NCBI GenBank assembly: GCA_016213105.1
Contig: JACRBN010000026.1
Span: forward strand, 496,001-560,000
DNA: 64,000 bases
Direction of reading: 5' to 3'
DNA from: Chloroflexota bacterium
GTDB taxonomy: Bacteria; Chloroflexota; Anaerolineae; Anaerolineales; Villigracilaceae
Shown here: positions 32,620-42,014 of the stretch, in pieces
Layout of the letters: every line of letters begins with the position of its first letter
Position numbering within the stretch: the first letter of the stretch is position 1
Notes under the pieces: generated by a model
What the model saw: the letters and a program-made list of their open reading frames with translations, nothing else
Told to the model about the DNA's origin: nothing
Databases searched by the model: none
Made by a program: the position numbers and the translations under genes

Positions 32620-34044
32620 ATGAATGTTCCCGGTCGTAAACCCATCTTCAACCGTCGGCCCGAGCCGAACCTGTATCGCATGTTCTTCTGGATCGTGTTG
32701 ATCCTGGGCGGCATCTGGCTGATCAGGCAGATCGATGCGGGGGATATCAAGCCGCTTTTCGAAGCAACGCCTACGCCTACCCGCAACGCGGATTCGTACG
32801 CGCTGGAGGGCGATGCCCAATTCACAGCTGGCAAACTGGATGCGGCCATCACCGCCTACCAGGAGGCTGTGCGCGTCGAACCGAACAACGCCACCATCTG
32901 GATCAAGTTGGCGCGCATCCAGACCTATTCCACCCGCCTGCTGGTGACGGACGATGCCACGCGGACGCGCCTGGCCGAGGCGCTCGCATCGGCCGACAAG
33001 GCCGTGGAACTGGCCCCCGACGATTCACTGGCGCATGCCACCCGCGCCTTCGTGCTGGATTGGAACGCCAACCCGAACCTGTTCGGGGAGGATGCCGCCG
33101 ACTCCCTACTGGAGGCCGACCGTGAGGCCACCCGCGCGGTGCAATTGGACAAGAACAACACCCTGGCGCTGGCCTATTACGCGGAAATCCTGATCGACCA
33201 GCAAAAGTGGACGCAGGCCGGGGATTACATCGACCAGGCCCTCGCGCAGGACCCATCGCTCATGGATGTGCATCGTGTGCATGCCTACGTGCTGGAATCG
33301 CTGGGCGAGTACAACCTGGCCATCCAGGCCTATGACCGCGCCATCGAGATCACCCCGAATATGACCTTCCTCTACATCCAGGCGGGCGCGAACTATCGCA
33401 CGCTTGGGTTCCGCAGTCCCAACGAGGACACCCAGAGACAACTCTTCGAGAAGTCGCTGGAGTATTTCGACAAGGCGGCCCGCATCAACGAGCAGTTGGG
33501 AGTGAAGGACCCGACCCCCTACCTTTCGATTGCGCGCACCTACTCGCAGATGGGTGAATATTTTTCCGCCTCGCGCAACGTGCGCAAGGCGCTCGAATTC
33601 GAGCCGGACAACGCCGACGTGTACGGGCAGTTGGGCATCGTCTTTTTCAAGTCCCGCAATTACGAAGGCTCGATCCCGGCCTTGAAGTGCGCCATCCGCG
33701 GCTGCGAGGAGGAGGAAAGCTGCCAGGCCCGCTTCGGGAGCAGTTGCGCGGAGGCCGAGGAGGTGGGGGTGAAGGTCACAGGCCAGGCCCTTTCCGCCAG
33801 CACGGTGGTGTATTACTACACCTATGGTTCGGTGCTGGCCGCTTTGAGCCGCCCGCAGCAGAACTACTGCGCGGAAGCCCGCCAGATCTTCGATGAGGTC
33901 AAGGCCCAGTTTGGCGGCGACGCGGACATCGCGGGGATCATCGCGGCGGGTGAATTCATTTGTGATGACCTGGCAAGCGGGGGCGCCTTGAGCGCGTCGA
34001 CCCCACAGATCAGCATGACTCCCACGCCCACTCCCGTTCCGTAG
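32620..34044 (+). CDS. TPR-repeat membrane-anchored protein 2
   Basis: This 474-residue paralogue of the preceding gene has a short cytoplasmic start, one helix (about residues 19-37, RMFFWIVLILGGIWLIRQI), a TPTPTRN linker and TPR units through ~400. It has a cysteine-bearing segment (CAIRGCEEEESCQARFGSSC) where copy 1 has none, and the same tail TPTPTPVP. The pair share segments such as ALAYYAEILID. They are likely cotranscribed and may form a heteromeric scaffold. Confidence 0.82.
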   Translation: MNVPGRKPIFNRRPEPNLYRMFFWIVLILGGIWLIRQIDAGDIKPLFEATPTPTRNADSYALEGDAQFTAGKLDAAITAYQEAVRVEPNNATIWIKLARIQTYSTRLLVTDDATRTRLAEALASADKAVELAPDDSLAHATRAFVLDWNANPNLFGEDAADSLLEADREATRAVQLDKNNTLALAYYAEILIDQQKWTQAGDYIDQALAQDPSLMDVHRVHAYVLESLGEYNLAIQAYDRAIEITPNMTFLYIQAGANYRTLGFRSPNEDTQRQLFEKSLEYFDKAARINEQLGVKDPTPYLSIARTYSQMGEYFSASRNVRKALEFEPDNADVYGQLGIVFFKSRNYEGSIPALKCAIRGCEEEESCQARFGSSCAEAEEVGVKVTGQALSASTVVYYYTYGSVLAALSRPQQNYCAEARQIFDEVKAQFGGDADIAGIIAAGEFICDDLASGGALSASTPQISMTPTPTPVP

Positions 34045-34069
34045 AGATCGGATATATTTCGAGCGGATC

Positions 34070-34101
34070 TCGTGAGCAAGTCTACAGACTTGCTCTACAG
34101 C
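34070..34101 (+). repeat. Palindrome GAGCAAGTCT-AC-AGACTTGCTC
   Basis: Ten-base perfect arms with a two-base loop (34074-34095) lie in the spacer before groES. It is the intergenic relative of the in-frame element at 5222-5243. It may also act as a terminator-like hairpin for the TPR genes, though no T run follows. Confidence 0.7.
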
Positions 34102-34143
34102 GGGGAAAACTGTCAGAATTTCGTAAGAAATTATATATCCCCC

Positions 34144-34173
34144 TTGACGTTCGTTTATGACTTACGGTATCAT
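34144..34173 (+). promoter_or_regulatory. Sigma70-type promoter of groESL
   Basis: TTGACG (34144-34149), an 18-bp spacer and TATCAT (34168-34173) lie directly upstream of the CIRCE operator, so HrcA bound there would block transcription initiation. Confidence 0.75.
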
Positions 34174-34176
34174 GGA

Positions 34177-34203
34177 TTAGCACTCAGACGAATAGAGTGC
34201 TAA
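34177..34203 (+). promoter_or_regulatory. CIRCE operator (HrcA binding site)
   Basis: TTAGCACTC, nine bases, GAGTGCTAA is a perfect match to the CIRCE consensus. It overlaps the expected transcription start of groES-groEL, implying heat-shock control by HrcA. No hrcA gene is in the window. Confidence 0.97.
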
Positions 34204-34250
34204 TTTGATGCTTATCTCACAAAACAATCCCTGACAGGAGGAACGAACCA

Positions 34251-34547
34251 ATGGCAAAAGTCTCTTTTAAACCGCTTGGCAGCCGTGTGCTGGTTGAGCC
34301 CATCGAGCAGGAAGCAATGACTGCGGGTGGCATCATTCTGCCCGAAACCGCCAAGGAAAAACCCCAGGAAGGCAAGATCCTGGCGACTGGTCCCGGCGAC
34401 CGCGATGAGGACGGCAAGCGCATCGCTTTGGACGTGAAGGTTGGCGACAAGGTTTTGTTTGCCAAGTACTCGGGCACCGAAGTCAAGATGGATGGCAAGA
34501 AACTGCTCATCCTGCGCGAGAGCGATCTTCTCGGCATTATCGAATAA
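34251..34547 (+). CDS. groES: Co-chaperonin GroES
   Basis: This 98-residue protein is full length for the Cpn10 lid of the GroEL folding chamber. [16 protein letters not shown] opens the beta barrel, the mobile loop is [21 protein letters not shown] (residues 21-41), and the end [18 protein letters not shown] is typical. GACAGGAGG precedes ATG 34251. It forms a two-gene operon with groEL 17 bp downstream. Confidence 0.98.
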   Translation: MAKVSFKPLGSRVLVEPIEQEAMTAGGIILPETAKEKPQEGKILATGPGDRDEDGKRIALDVKVGDKVLFAKYSGTEVKMDGKKLLILRESDLLGIIE

Positions 34548-34564
34548 TTTGGAGGACGTGAAAA

Positions 34565-36220
34565 ATGGCTGCTAAACAACTCGTATTTTCTGAAGAAGCG
34601 CGCCGCAAGCTCAAGAACGGCATGAACGTCGTCGCCAACGCGGTCGGCGCCACCCTCGGGCCCAAGGGCCGTAACGTGGCCGTGGATCGCAAGTTCGGCT
34701 CCCCGACCGTGACCCACGACGGCGTCTCCGTCGCCAAGGAAATCGAACTGGAAGATCCGTTCGAGAACATGGGTGCCCAGCTCCTCAAGGAAGCTGCCAC
34801 TAAGACCAACGACATCGCCGGCGACGGCACCACCACCTCCACGGTGCTGGCCCACGCCATCGTGAACGAAGGCCTGCGCGCCCTCGAAGCCGGTTACAAC
34901 CCGATGCTCGTCAAGCGCGGCATCGAAATGGCGACCGAGTCGGTCGTGGAAGAACTCCGCAAGATGGCCGTCAAGATCGACACCAAGGAAGAGATTGGCT
35001 CCGTCGCGACCAACTCCGCCGCGGATGAAGAGATCGGCAACCTGATCGCCGACGTGATGGACAAGGTTGGCAAGGACGGCGTTATTACCGTCGAAGAGTC
35101 CAAGTCCATGCAGTTCGAGCAGGAATTCGTCGAAGGCATGCAGTTCGACCGCGGCTACCTCTCACCCTACTTCATCACCGACACCGAGCACATGGAAGCC
35201 GTCATCGCCGACGCCTACGTGCTGATCAATGAGAAGAAAATCTCCGCCGCCCAGGACATCGTGCCCCTGCTCGAGAAACTCGTCCAGATCGGCAAGCGCG
35301 AACTGGTCATCATCGCCGAAGACATCGACGGCGAAGCCCTGGCCACCCTCGTGCTCAACAAACTGCGCGGCATGTTGAACGTGCTTGCCATCAAGGCCCC
35401 CGGCTTTGGGGATCGCCGCAAGGCCATGCTCCAGGATATCGCCATCCTGACCGGCGGCACCGTTATCTCGGAAGAGACCGGCCGCAAGCTCGAAACCGCC
35501 ACCATTCAGGACCTCGGCCGCGCCGAGAAGGTCATCTCTGACAAGGAGAACACCACCATCATTGGCGGCAAGGGCAAGAAGGGTGAGATCGAAGGCCGCA
35601 TCAAGGAAATCCGCGCCGAGATCGACAAGAGCACCAGCGATTACGACAAGGAAAAACTCCAGGAACGTCTCGCCAAGCTCAGCGGCGGCGTCGCCATCAT
35701 TCGTGTGGGCGCTGCGACCGAGACTGAGATGAAGGAAAAGAAGCATCGCGTGGAAGATGCCCTCTCCGCCGCCCGCGCGGCCGTCGAGGAAGGCATCGTG
35801 CCCGGCGGTGAGATCTCCCTCATCAACGCCTCCTCCAAGCTCGACAAGATGGCCAAGGCCCATGAGGATGAGGAAGAGATCCGCATCGGCATCACCATCA
35901 TCAAGAAGGCCCTCGAAGCCCCGATCCGCAAGCTGGCCTCGAATGCCGGCGAAGACGGCTCCGTCATCATCGACACCGTCCGCCGCAAAGCCGTCGAAGA
36001 GAAGAACAAGAACATCGGCTTCAACGTGCTGACCGGCAAGTACACCGACATGATCAAGGCTGGCGTCATCGACCCGGTCAAGGTTGTGCGCGGCGCGCTC
36101 GAGAACGCCTCCTCCATCGCGGCCATGATCCTGACCACGGATGTGCTGATCACCGACCTGCCCGAGAAGGACAAGGCGCCTGCCATGCCTCCTGGCGGCA
36201 TGGGCGGCATGGATTACTAA
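34565..36220 (+). CDS. groEL: Chaperonin GroEL
   Basis: The 551-residue chaperonin is complete. [11 protein letters not shown] and [15 protein letters not shown] form the ATP site, the apical domain is around 190-370, and [13 protein letters not shown] lies in the returning intermediate domain. The C-terminus ends [10 protein letters not shown], the flexible GGM tail. It assembles into the 14-mer that folds cytosolic proteins with GroES. TTTGGAGGACG precedes ATG 34565. A strong terminator follows. Confidence 0.98.
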   Translation: MAAKQLVFSEEARRKLKNGMNVVANAVGATLGPKGRNVAVDRKFGSPTVTHDGVSVAKEIELEDPFENMGAQLLKEAATKTNDIAGDGTTTSTVLAHAIVNEGLRALEAGYNPMLVKRGIEMATESVVEELRKMAVKIDTKEEIGSVATNSAADEEIGNLIADVMDKVGKDGVITVEESKSMQFEQEFVEGMQFDRGYLSPYFITDTEHMEAVIADAYVLINEKKISAAQDIVPLLEKLVQIGKRELVIIAEDIDGEALATLVLNKLRGMLNVLAIKAPGFGDRRKAMLQDIAILTGGTVISEETGRKLETATIQDLGRAEKVISDKENTTIIGGKGKKGEIEGRIKEIRAEIDKSTSDYDKEKLQERLAKLSGGVAIIRVGAATETEMKEKKHRVEDALSAARAAVEEGIVPGGEISLINASSKLDKMAKAHEDEEEIRIGITIIKKALEAPIRKLASNAGEDGSVIIDTVRRKAVEEKNKNIGFNVLTGKYTDMIKAGVIDPVKVVRGALENASSIAAMILTTDVLITDLPEKDKAPAMPPGGMGGMDY

Positions 36221-36269
36221 AACGACATCCTTGCGAAGGCCTGACGCATTCGCAAGGGCTTGATTTGCC

Positions 36270-36312
36270 AAAAGTTTTCATCCCGCAGTTCGACTGCGGG
36301 ATGAACTTTTTA
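36270..36312 (+). terminator. Terminator after groEL
   Basis: AAAAGTTTTCATCCCGCAG-TTCGA-CTGCGGGATGAACTTTTT forms a stem of more than ten pairs with a T run. Being nearly symmetric it could work in both directions. Confidence 0.85.
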
Positions 36313-36315
36313 ATT

Positions 36316-36321
36316 TATAAT
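36316..36321 (+). promoter_or_regulatory. -10 box TATAAT before the PpiC-like gene
   Basis: TATAAT is followed by seven bases and ATG 36329, giving leaderless geometry. It partly overlaps the T run of the groEL terminator. Confidence 0.5.
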
Positions 36322-36328
36322 CTGTGCG

Positions 36329-37273
36329 ATGCCTTCCGCTGCCAACCCTCTGCATAAGACCCTGAGTATTTCCCGCAGGATGACCCGCTTTGCGGGGATT
36401 TTCCGAAGCCTGCTGTTGACTCTGACCATTGGCCTCTCCGCCTGCTCCTCTCCGCTGATGGGGACGACTAGCACGCCCACCGTCAGCGTGCCGACCTCCT
36501 CGCCCGTGCCGCCCACCGCCACTCCGCCTCCCTCGGCGGCGGTCGTCAACGGCGAGTACATCACGCTGGTCGAGTTCGAAGCGGAGTTGGGACGTTACCA
36601 GGCGGCGCAGGCCGCGCTCGGCAGGGCGGGTTCTGCCGAGGAGGCCCGCCAGGCAGTGCTGGACGAGTTGATCGCGCAGGTGCTGCTGGCGCAGGCTGCC
36701 AGACGCGAGGGATTCACTTTAACGGAAGCAGACTTGCAGTCCAGGCTGGACGGGTTGGCCTCCCAAAGCGGGGGTGTGGAGGCGCTCGTCAAATGGGAAT
36801 CCGATCACGGGTACACGGATGAATCCTTCCGCGCGGCCTTGAAGCGTTCGGCTGAGGCGGCCTGGATGCGTGACAAAATCATTGCGAATGTACCCGCCTC
36901 GGCAGACCAGGTCCACATCCAGCAAATTCTGACCTATAATGATGCTGACGCCCGCCAGGTACTTGAACAATTGAAGGGTGGCGCCGACTTTGCGAAGTTG
37001 GCGGCCTTGTATGATCCCGTGACGCGCGGTGAGCTGGGCTGGGTGCCGCGCGGTTACTTGTTGGATGTTGCAGTGGAGGAAGCCGCCTTCAGTTTGACGG
37101 TGGGCGCCTACAGCGAAGTGATTGCCACCCCGGCCGGTTTCCATATCGTCATGGTGTTGGAGCACGCTGAGCATCCGCTTTCGCCCGATGCCCGCCTGAC
37201 CTTGCAGGGACTGGCCCTTACCGACTGGGTGCGCCTGCAACGCGAGCAAGGTGAAATCACGGTATTACAATAG
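36329..37273 (+). CDS. PpiC/SurA-like peptidyl-prolyl isomerase lipoprotein
   Basis: This 314-residue exported protein has a signal peptide ending GLSAC (C39 from ATG 36329, or C22 if ATG 36380 is used). A Thr/Pro linker is followed by a SurA/PrsA-like N-terminal helical chaperone part (VVNGEYITLVEFEAEL and following) and a PpiC rotamase domain (about residues 195-290) with VHIQQILTYNDADARQVLEQLKGGADFAKLA, GELGWVPRG and TPAGFHIVMVLE. It probably helps exported proteins fold. The -10 at 36316 favours the longer start. Confidence 0.85.
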   Translation: MPSAANPLHKTLSISRRMTRFAGIFRSLLLTLTIGLSACSSPLMGTTSTPTVSVPTSSPVPPTATPPPSAAVVNGEYITLVEFEAELGRYQAAQAALGRAGSAEEARQAVLDELIAQVLLAQAARREGFTLTEADLQSRLDGLASQSGGVEALVKWESDHGYTDESFRAALKRSAEAAWMRDKIIANVPASADQVHIQQILTYNDADARQVLEQLKGGADFAKLAALYDPVTRGELGWVPRGYLLDVAVEEAAFSLTVGAYSEVIATPAGFHIVMVLEHAEHPLSPDARLTLQGLALTDWVRLQREQGEITVLQ

Positions 37274-37303
37274 AAGCCCGTACTCCCGCATAGGAGCGAC
37301 TTC

Positions 37304-38050
37304 ATGAGCAAATACGATTATCCAGATCCAAATGCCTCGACCCCGAAGAAGACCCCCAGCGGCGCCCCGCGCCTGGAGCTGTGGGATCTGCTTTCCATCC
37401 TGGTCCTGCTGGTTACGCTGTGCATCGGTGTGTACTTTTTGATGATCTTTATCGACCCGATGTCGGACATGAACCCGCTCAAACCGCTCGACCCGGAGCT
37501 GCCGCCGACCTTCACGATCACGCCGCGTCCGCTCGACCCAACCTGGACGCCCAGCGCCACCATCATCCCGACCATCACCGATACCCCGCGCTGGACGGCC
37601 ACGCCGTATTCCTCGCCCACGCTGGTTTCCCTGATTACACCCAGCGACACCCCGACCGCCTCGGCCACGCCCAAGGCGCCCTTCTCGTCGACCGTCACCT
37701 ATATCCCCAGCACGACCTACTACCTGGATGCCGCCTGCAACTGGCTGGGGGTGGCTGGCACGGTGGTGGATACGCGGAACAGCGACGTCGTCGGCATGAT
37801 CGTTCGCCTGGTGGGCACGTTGAACGGCAAGCGCGTGGACATGCAGACGGCGAGCGGCGTGTACCGCCAATATGGCGTGTCGGGCTTCGAGTTTTTCCTC
37901 GGCACGGTGCCCATCTCCTCCAACGATACGCTCTATGTGCAACTGCTCGACCAGGCGGCGCTGCCGCTTTCGAGCAACGTCTACATCGACACCTTCAACG
38001 ATTGCAGCAAAAACCTGATCCTGATCCGTTTCAAGATGAACCGTCCGTAG
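37304..38050 (+). CDS. Membrane-anchored beta-domain protein, function unknown
   Basis: No family is recognised. The 248-residue protein has a cytoplasmic stub, one helix (about residues 27-48), a Thr/Pro stalk (TFTITPRPLDPTWTPSA and beyond, to ~125) and a C-terminal beta domain of ~120 residues. The domain has YYLDAACNWLGVAGTVVDTR and VDMQTASGVYRQYGVSGFEF, plus two cysteines (C145-region and NDCSKN) that could form a disulfide. ATAGGAGCG precedes the ATG. The layout suggests a cell-surface binding module on a stalk. Confidence 0.72.
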   Translation: MSKYDYPDPNASTPKKTPSGAPRLELWDLLSILVLLVTLCIGVYFLMIFIDPMSDMNPLKPLDPELPPTFTITPRPLDPTWTPSATIIPTITDTPRWTATPYSSPTLVSLITPSDTPTASATPKAPFSSTVTYIPSTTYYLDAACNWLGVAGTVVDTRNSDVVGMIVRLVGTLNGKRVDMQTASGVYRQYGVSGFEFFLGTVPISSNDTLYVQLLDQAALPLSSNVYIDTFNDCSKNLILIRFKMNRP

Positions 38051-38080
38051 TCCAGGCGCAATTCACAAGCCATTTTGACG

Positions 38081-38110
38081 AAGCGCATCCGCAAGGATGC
38101 GCTTTTTGCT
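38081..38110 (+). terminator. Terminator after 37304-38050
   Basis: AAGCGCATCC-GCAA-GGATGCGCTTTTTGC gives a ten-pair stem and a T run. Confidence 0.85.
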
Positions 38111-38312
38111 TTCCCGGCCTTACCAAGTTGTTAGTTTTATAAAATTGTAAAGTCCCCCTAAAGTAGGGGGGCTTGCGTTGTGACTATAATAAACATTGCA
38201 AAAACATTGCAGGGTTTCCCATCCTTTTGCAACAGGTTTAATCCCTACTCCACCCCAATCGGCGGGAACGATTGCCGCCCGACCACAATGCAGACCTACG
38301 AGGATAAACCAC

Positions 38313-38963
38313 ATGTCACGCAAACCCCTTGAAATCATTCGCGGACTGGCGCTGTTCATTGTACTTTGGGTGATCGCGCTGACCGCCGTCCGCCTGCAGT
38401 TGATCTTCCCGCGCACGGTGTTGATCTGGCTGAGCCAGAGTCCCAACCCGCAGCAGGCGGTGATTGCGTTTGGAGCTTTCATCAGCAGCGGCGTGCTGGG
38501 GTTGCTGCGGCTGGGAATCGAGATCCCGACCATCAAGCCGCTGGTGGCCTCCGAAAAGGTGCGCACGTACATCACCGGCCTGCCGTTCTGGGTGATCTCG
38601 GTGGTGTTCGCGTTTTCGGTGGTGGGATTGCTGGTGGTCTTCCCGGCCTGCTCGCCGCCGACTTCGATCCAGTTCTTCGTGCAGGGACGCCCCGACCCCT
38701 TCCAGCCGGGCGATACCCTGACGGCTTCGGCTGGCGAGACGCTGACCCTGACCGCCCAGTCGACCCTCGACGATGCGATCCTTTCCTGTAAATGGCAATA
38801 CAGCGGGGACGCCTTCGAGATGTTGGGTTCAACCAATGGTTGTGAAACGAGCGTGAAGATGGCGCGCACCGAGGGCAATGGCTACCTCACCTTACAGGCG
38901 GCTCAAAATTTTTGTAACCAAAGCGCTGCTTTTTCATTAATTGTCCAAGTTGAGCCGAAGTGA
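38313..38963 (+). CDS. Membrane protein with C-terminal extracellular domain, unknown
   Basis: The 216-residue protein has three hydrophobic segments (about residues 9-30, 40-62 and 85-108) followed by a soluble ~105-residue domain. That domain contains GRPDPFQPGDTLTASAGETLTLTAQ and several cysteines (LSCKW, NGCET, NFCNQ). It looks Ig- or PKD-like. Start 38313 is chosen (AGGATAAACC upstream); the frame from 38196 starts before a plausible ribosome site. It precedes the lamin-tail lipoprotein by 6 bp, so the two are cotranscribed and perhaps work together. Confidence 0.7.
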   Translation: MSRKPLEIIRGLALFIVLWVIALTAVRLQLIFPRTVLIWLSQSPNPQQAVIAFGAFISSGVLGLLRLGIEIPTIKPLVASEKVRTYITGLPFWVISVVFAFSVVGLLVVFPACSPPTSIQFFVQGRPDPFQPGDTLTASAGETLTLTAQSTLDDAILSCKWQYSGDAFEMLGSTNGCETSVKMARTEGNGYLTLQAAQNFCNQSAAFSLIVQVEPK

Positions 38964-38969
38964 GTTCCC

Positions 38970-40013
38970 ATGCCACGCACCCGCATCCTCTTTGCCACTG
39001 TTTTCCTGTGCCTGTCCGTGCTATCGGCAGGCTGTACCACCGCCGCCACTGCGCCGAGCCTTGCCAGGATCCTGCCGGATGAGTGCATCGTGCAGGTGGG
39101 GGAACGCCTGGCCCTGACCCTGGACGGGGTCATCCCTCCCAACGCCGCCATCCAATGGGAGGTCAGCGACGGGAGCATCGTGTTCACGCCGCCTGGGCTG
39201 AACGCATACTTCTCGGCCCCGACCACCCCCACGGTTGTGACGATCTCCGTCTCGATCTCGTCGGGCACGCCGGGCGTCGAGGTGCCGATCACGCGGCAGT
39301 GCATCGTCCAGTCCGACGGCGGGATGAATCCACAGCCGACCGTGCCCACCAGCGGAGGCAACGTGCTGCCCCAGCCCATCGGCGTGACCGTCATCATCAG
39401 TGAGGTGATGGCTTTCCCTTGCGGCTCGGTGGATTACAAAAAGTGGAATCAGTACGTGGAACTGTACAACGCCAGCGAACAGCCTGTGGACGTGCGCGGG
39501 CTGTGGCTGCACGACGGCGGCGGAACGGGGACGCCCGACCAGATCGTGGCCTGGCGGGAGCGCGTGCCGAACATCTCCCCGGGCGACGGTACCATCGTCG
39601 ACACCACCGTCATCCCGGCGCATGGATTTGCCGTGGTGCTTTCGCCCATCTATGCCCAGGGCGAGTCGCCCTATCGCATGCCGTACCAGTTCCCGCAGAA
39701 CACCATCATCCTGACCATCGCTGCCAGCGACAGCCTGGGGGATGATTACTTCAACATCATCGGCGACGGCGAGGGCCGCGACCCGGTCATCCTGTACGCG
39801 GGCAGCGCCAGCGTGGCGGACCGCATCCTGTCGACGTATGGCTCGCCGTTCACCAGCACCTACGTGGTCGAATTCCGCGATGACCGCCAGGACAACCTCC
39901 CGCTCGACCTGCACGCCTGCGGTTCCGCCGAACGCGTCTCCCCGCTGGGCGCGGACGTCTTCGACAACTGGCACGAGGTGCCCGGCGGCTCGCCTGGCGA
40001 TGCGCCCTACTGA
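38970..40013 (+). CDS. Lamin-tail-domain lipoprotein
   Basis: The 347-residue lipoprotein has lipobox LSAGC (C22). An N-terminal Ig-like part (IQWEVSDGSIVFTPPGLNAYF) precedes a C-terminal lamin-tail domain (about residues 138-330): VTVIISEVMAFPCGSVDYKKWNQYVELYN, VDVRGLWLHDGGG, and HGFAVVLSPIY. Bacterial lamin-tail domains are found on secreted or surface proteins and are thought to bind polymers or anchor partners. It is paired with the preceding membrane protein. Confidence 0.82.
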   Translation: MPRTRILFATVFLCLSVLSAGCTTAATAPSLARILPDECIVQVGERLALTLDGVIPPNAAIQWEVSDGSIVFTPPGLNAYFSAPTTPTVVTISVSISSGTPGVEVPITRQCIVQSDGGMNPQPTVPTSGGNVLPQPIGVTVIISEVMAFPCGSVDYKKWNQYVELYNASEQPVDVRGLWLHDGGGTGTPDQIVAWRERVPNISPGDGTIVDTTVIPAHGFAVVLSPIYAQGESPYRMPYQFPQNTIILTIAASDSLGDDYFNIIGDGEGRDPVILYAGSASVADRILSTYGSPFTSTYVVEFRDDRQDNLPLDLHACGSAERVSPLGADVFDNWHEVPGGSPGDAPY

Positions 40014-40020
40014 AACTGCG

Positions 40021-40052
40021 CGCCTCCCGTAATTTCACGGGAGGCGTTTTTT
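40021..40052 (+). terminator. Terminator after the lamin-tail gene
   Basis: CGCCTCCCGT-AATTTC-ACGGGAGGCGTTTTTT has a ten-pair stem and a run of six T. Confidence 0.92.
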
Positions 40053-40130
40053 ATCGCAGATGTTTCCACTGAACCTGTGATCCAGGGACTGGATGGCCAA
40101 CGTCAGGACTCCAAAATCCTCCATGTATCC

Positions 40131-40159
40131 TTGCCACTTTCGTTTCGATGGCATATACT
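40131..40159 (+). promoter_or_regulatory. Sigma70-type promoter of the propeller-like gene
   Basis: TTGCCA (40131-40136), exactly 17 bp, TATACT (40154-40159). An upstream in-frame ATG at 40148 lies inside this promoter, so translation must begin further down, at 40205. Confidence 0.7.
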
Positions 40160-40204
40160 CAACAAAATTCGATCTGCGCGGGAATGAAAACCAAGGCGGT
40201 ACCC

Positions 40205-41974
40205 ATGGAAAACAAAACCTATCGTTATGATAAAAATGGAAGATTTCTATTTTCGGTTTTCTTTGTTCTTTTCCTTGCTTACATGGGGATGACATTATTT
40301 TCTTTGGTTTCGCCCGGGGATTTGCTGCTTAGATTTTCTGTCGGAGACTATCCAAATGCTGTGGGCGTCATGGGCTTTTTATTCCTGGCGGGCCTCCTGC
40401 TGCTTGAAGGCTGGTTCGTTATGGGTATGGGGCTATTCTCTTTGAAATATAGAATCACGTTAGCCGATACAGGTATTCAAATTCAGTCCGTCGACTTTTG
40501 GGGGCGCAAATTTTTAAATTCTTTGAATAACTCGTACTCAATTGGACAACTGTCTTATGACGACATCATGTTCATCGATGCCGATTCCGGGAGGCCTGGT
40601 ATTGCCAAGCTCACCTTCAAAGACGGACGCCACATTCTTTTGGCGGTCAGGTCTTTGGAGAATCATCCTGATTTTGTCGAGCAACTGGCGGGTAAACTGG
40701 ATGTCATGCAGATTGGGCAAGGTTTCTTGAAGTTGAGCCAACCCAGGCGCTTCAAGGTGATTTTGCCTTTTGTTTATATTCTGGCTTTCCTGCCCACTGT
40801 TGTCCTGTATTTTTCCATGACTTTGGATCATTGGAGTCCCAGGGCGTGGAATGAGGAACTGGGCCTCTGGTCCGTCGATGGTATTTCCCGTGATTCAGAC
40901 GGCACCGTATGGGCCAGCGTAAGCAAATTTAATGATGATGACGTTTATGTCTGGCGCCTGTCGGGGGATAGCCGCGAGCATTGGACGCTTCCCTCTGATA
41001 CTTGCGCTGATTGCGAGGCTTATACGGTCAGCCATGACTCCCGCGGTTTTCCCAGAATATTGGATAATGAAGCAAGTTCCACGGATAATCCCGAGTCGAC
41101 TTCGATCATCTATGCATGGGAAGGACAAAACTGGATAAAAACTGATCCTGGTTTTTCTTTTGAAACCATTACTTTCCCCGAGCGTTTGTTTGGCGCTGGC
41201 ACCCGTGTTTGGGGGAATCGCAACGGAACGCTTGCGTATGTCGACTTTGAATCGAATACGTTCGGGGAATTTCCGTCACCCGCCGAAGTAATTTCACGCA
41301 AGCTTGAGTTGCGTGATTTCAGAATCAACCCGGATAATTCGCTGCTTGTCTGGTTCTCGGAAAAGGATATGCCTGTCCTTCTCTATCGCCTTGAGGATGG
41401 AGCCTGGGAGAAGATCGTTGAACTCCCATTGTCGAATCAACGCGCGCGGGACTATTGTCAGGATTTTCATGGAAAAGTTTGGGCGCTTACTGAAGACCTG
41501 GTCACGCACCAACCTGGGGTTGGATTTTATGATGAGCAGTCTGATGTATGGACCTGGGCTGATTTGAAGTTGGGCCAGTATGATCGTATTCTCTCGTACC
41601 TTCCGAGCATGGGTATCGACGCCAATGACCGTATTTGGGTTTCAGGTGTGTATGAACCCAGGGATGAAAAAGATCGCCATTTGGAGTTTGTCAATGCGTC
41701 TGCCTGGAATGACGGTGCGATCGAGCCAATCGTTGAATACACTGAGGAAAATTCCAATGTGCGGCGCGCCGACTTCTTTATCATGACGAAGGAACGGATT
41801 TGGATTTCATCCAGTCAGCTTTATTGGATCGATTATGAAGAACTGCCCTCCCCGCTTCCCGATTGGGCGGTTTGGATAAAAGATTTCCATGGCGATTATT
41901 TTGGTCAATACCTGCTCATGACTGTAGGCTCATTCTTTTTACTGATCGTTGCTTTTATCATGGAGAAATATTAG
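40205..41974 (+). CDS. Membrane protein with propeller-like sensor domain
   Basis: The 589-residue protein has two N-terminal helices (about residues 13-35, 55-80), a PH-like insert (YRITLADTGIQIQSVDFWG), a third helix (about 184-205), and an extracytoplasmic region of some 340 residues with repeated blades such as GISRDSDGTVWASVSK, YTVSHDSRGFPRIL and GIDANDRIWVSG. These resemble two-component-regulator propeller repeats. It ends in a final helix (YLLMTVGSFFLLIVAFIM). No kinase domain follows. It is lower in GC than its neighbours. AAGGCGG precedes ATG 40205. Confidence 0.75.
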   Translation: MENKTYRYDKNGRFLFSVFFVLFLAYMGMTLFSLVSPGDLLLRFSVGDYPNAVGVMGFLFLAGLLLLEGWFVMGMGLFSLKYRITLADTGIQIQSVDFWGRKFLNSLNNSYSIGQLSYDDIMFIDADSGRPGIAKLTFKDGRHILLAVRSLENHPDFVEQLAGKLDVMQIGQGFLKLSQPRRFKVILPFVYILAFLPTVVLYFSMTLDHWSPRAWNEELGLWSVDGISRDSDGTVWASVSKFNDDDVYVWRLSGDSREHWTLPSDTCADCEAYTVSHDSRGFPRILDNEASSTDNPESTSIIYAWEGQNWIKTDPGFSFETITFPERLFGAGTRVWGNRNGTLAYVDFESNTFGEFPSPAEVISRKLELRDFRINPDNSLLVWFSEKDMPVLLYRLEDGAWEKIVELPLSNQRARDYCQDFHGKVWALTEDLVTHQPGVGFYDEQSDVWTWADLKLGQYDRILSYLPSMGIDANDRIWVSGVYEPRDEKDRHLEFVNASAWNDGAIEPIVEYTEENSNVRRADFFIMTKERIWISSSQLYWIDYEELPSPLPDWAVWIKDFHGDYFGQYLLMTVGSFFLLIVAFIMEKY

Positions 41975-42014
41975 GAACTTCCATCGGCACAATCCCCTCC
42001 CTTTGCGTTGGGAT

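Noticed and set aside
40148-40204. Earlier ATG for the propeller-like gene
   Set aside because: It lies within the TTGCCA-17-TATACT promoter, so it would not be in the transcript.
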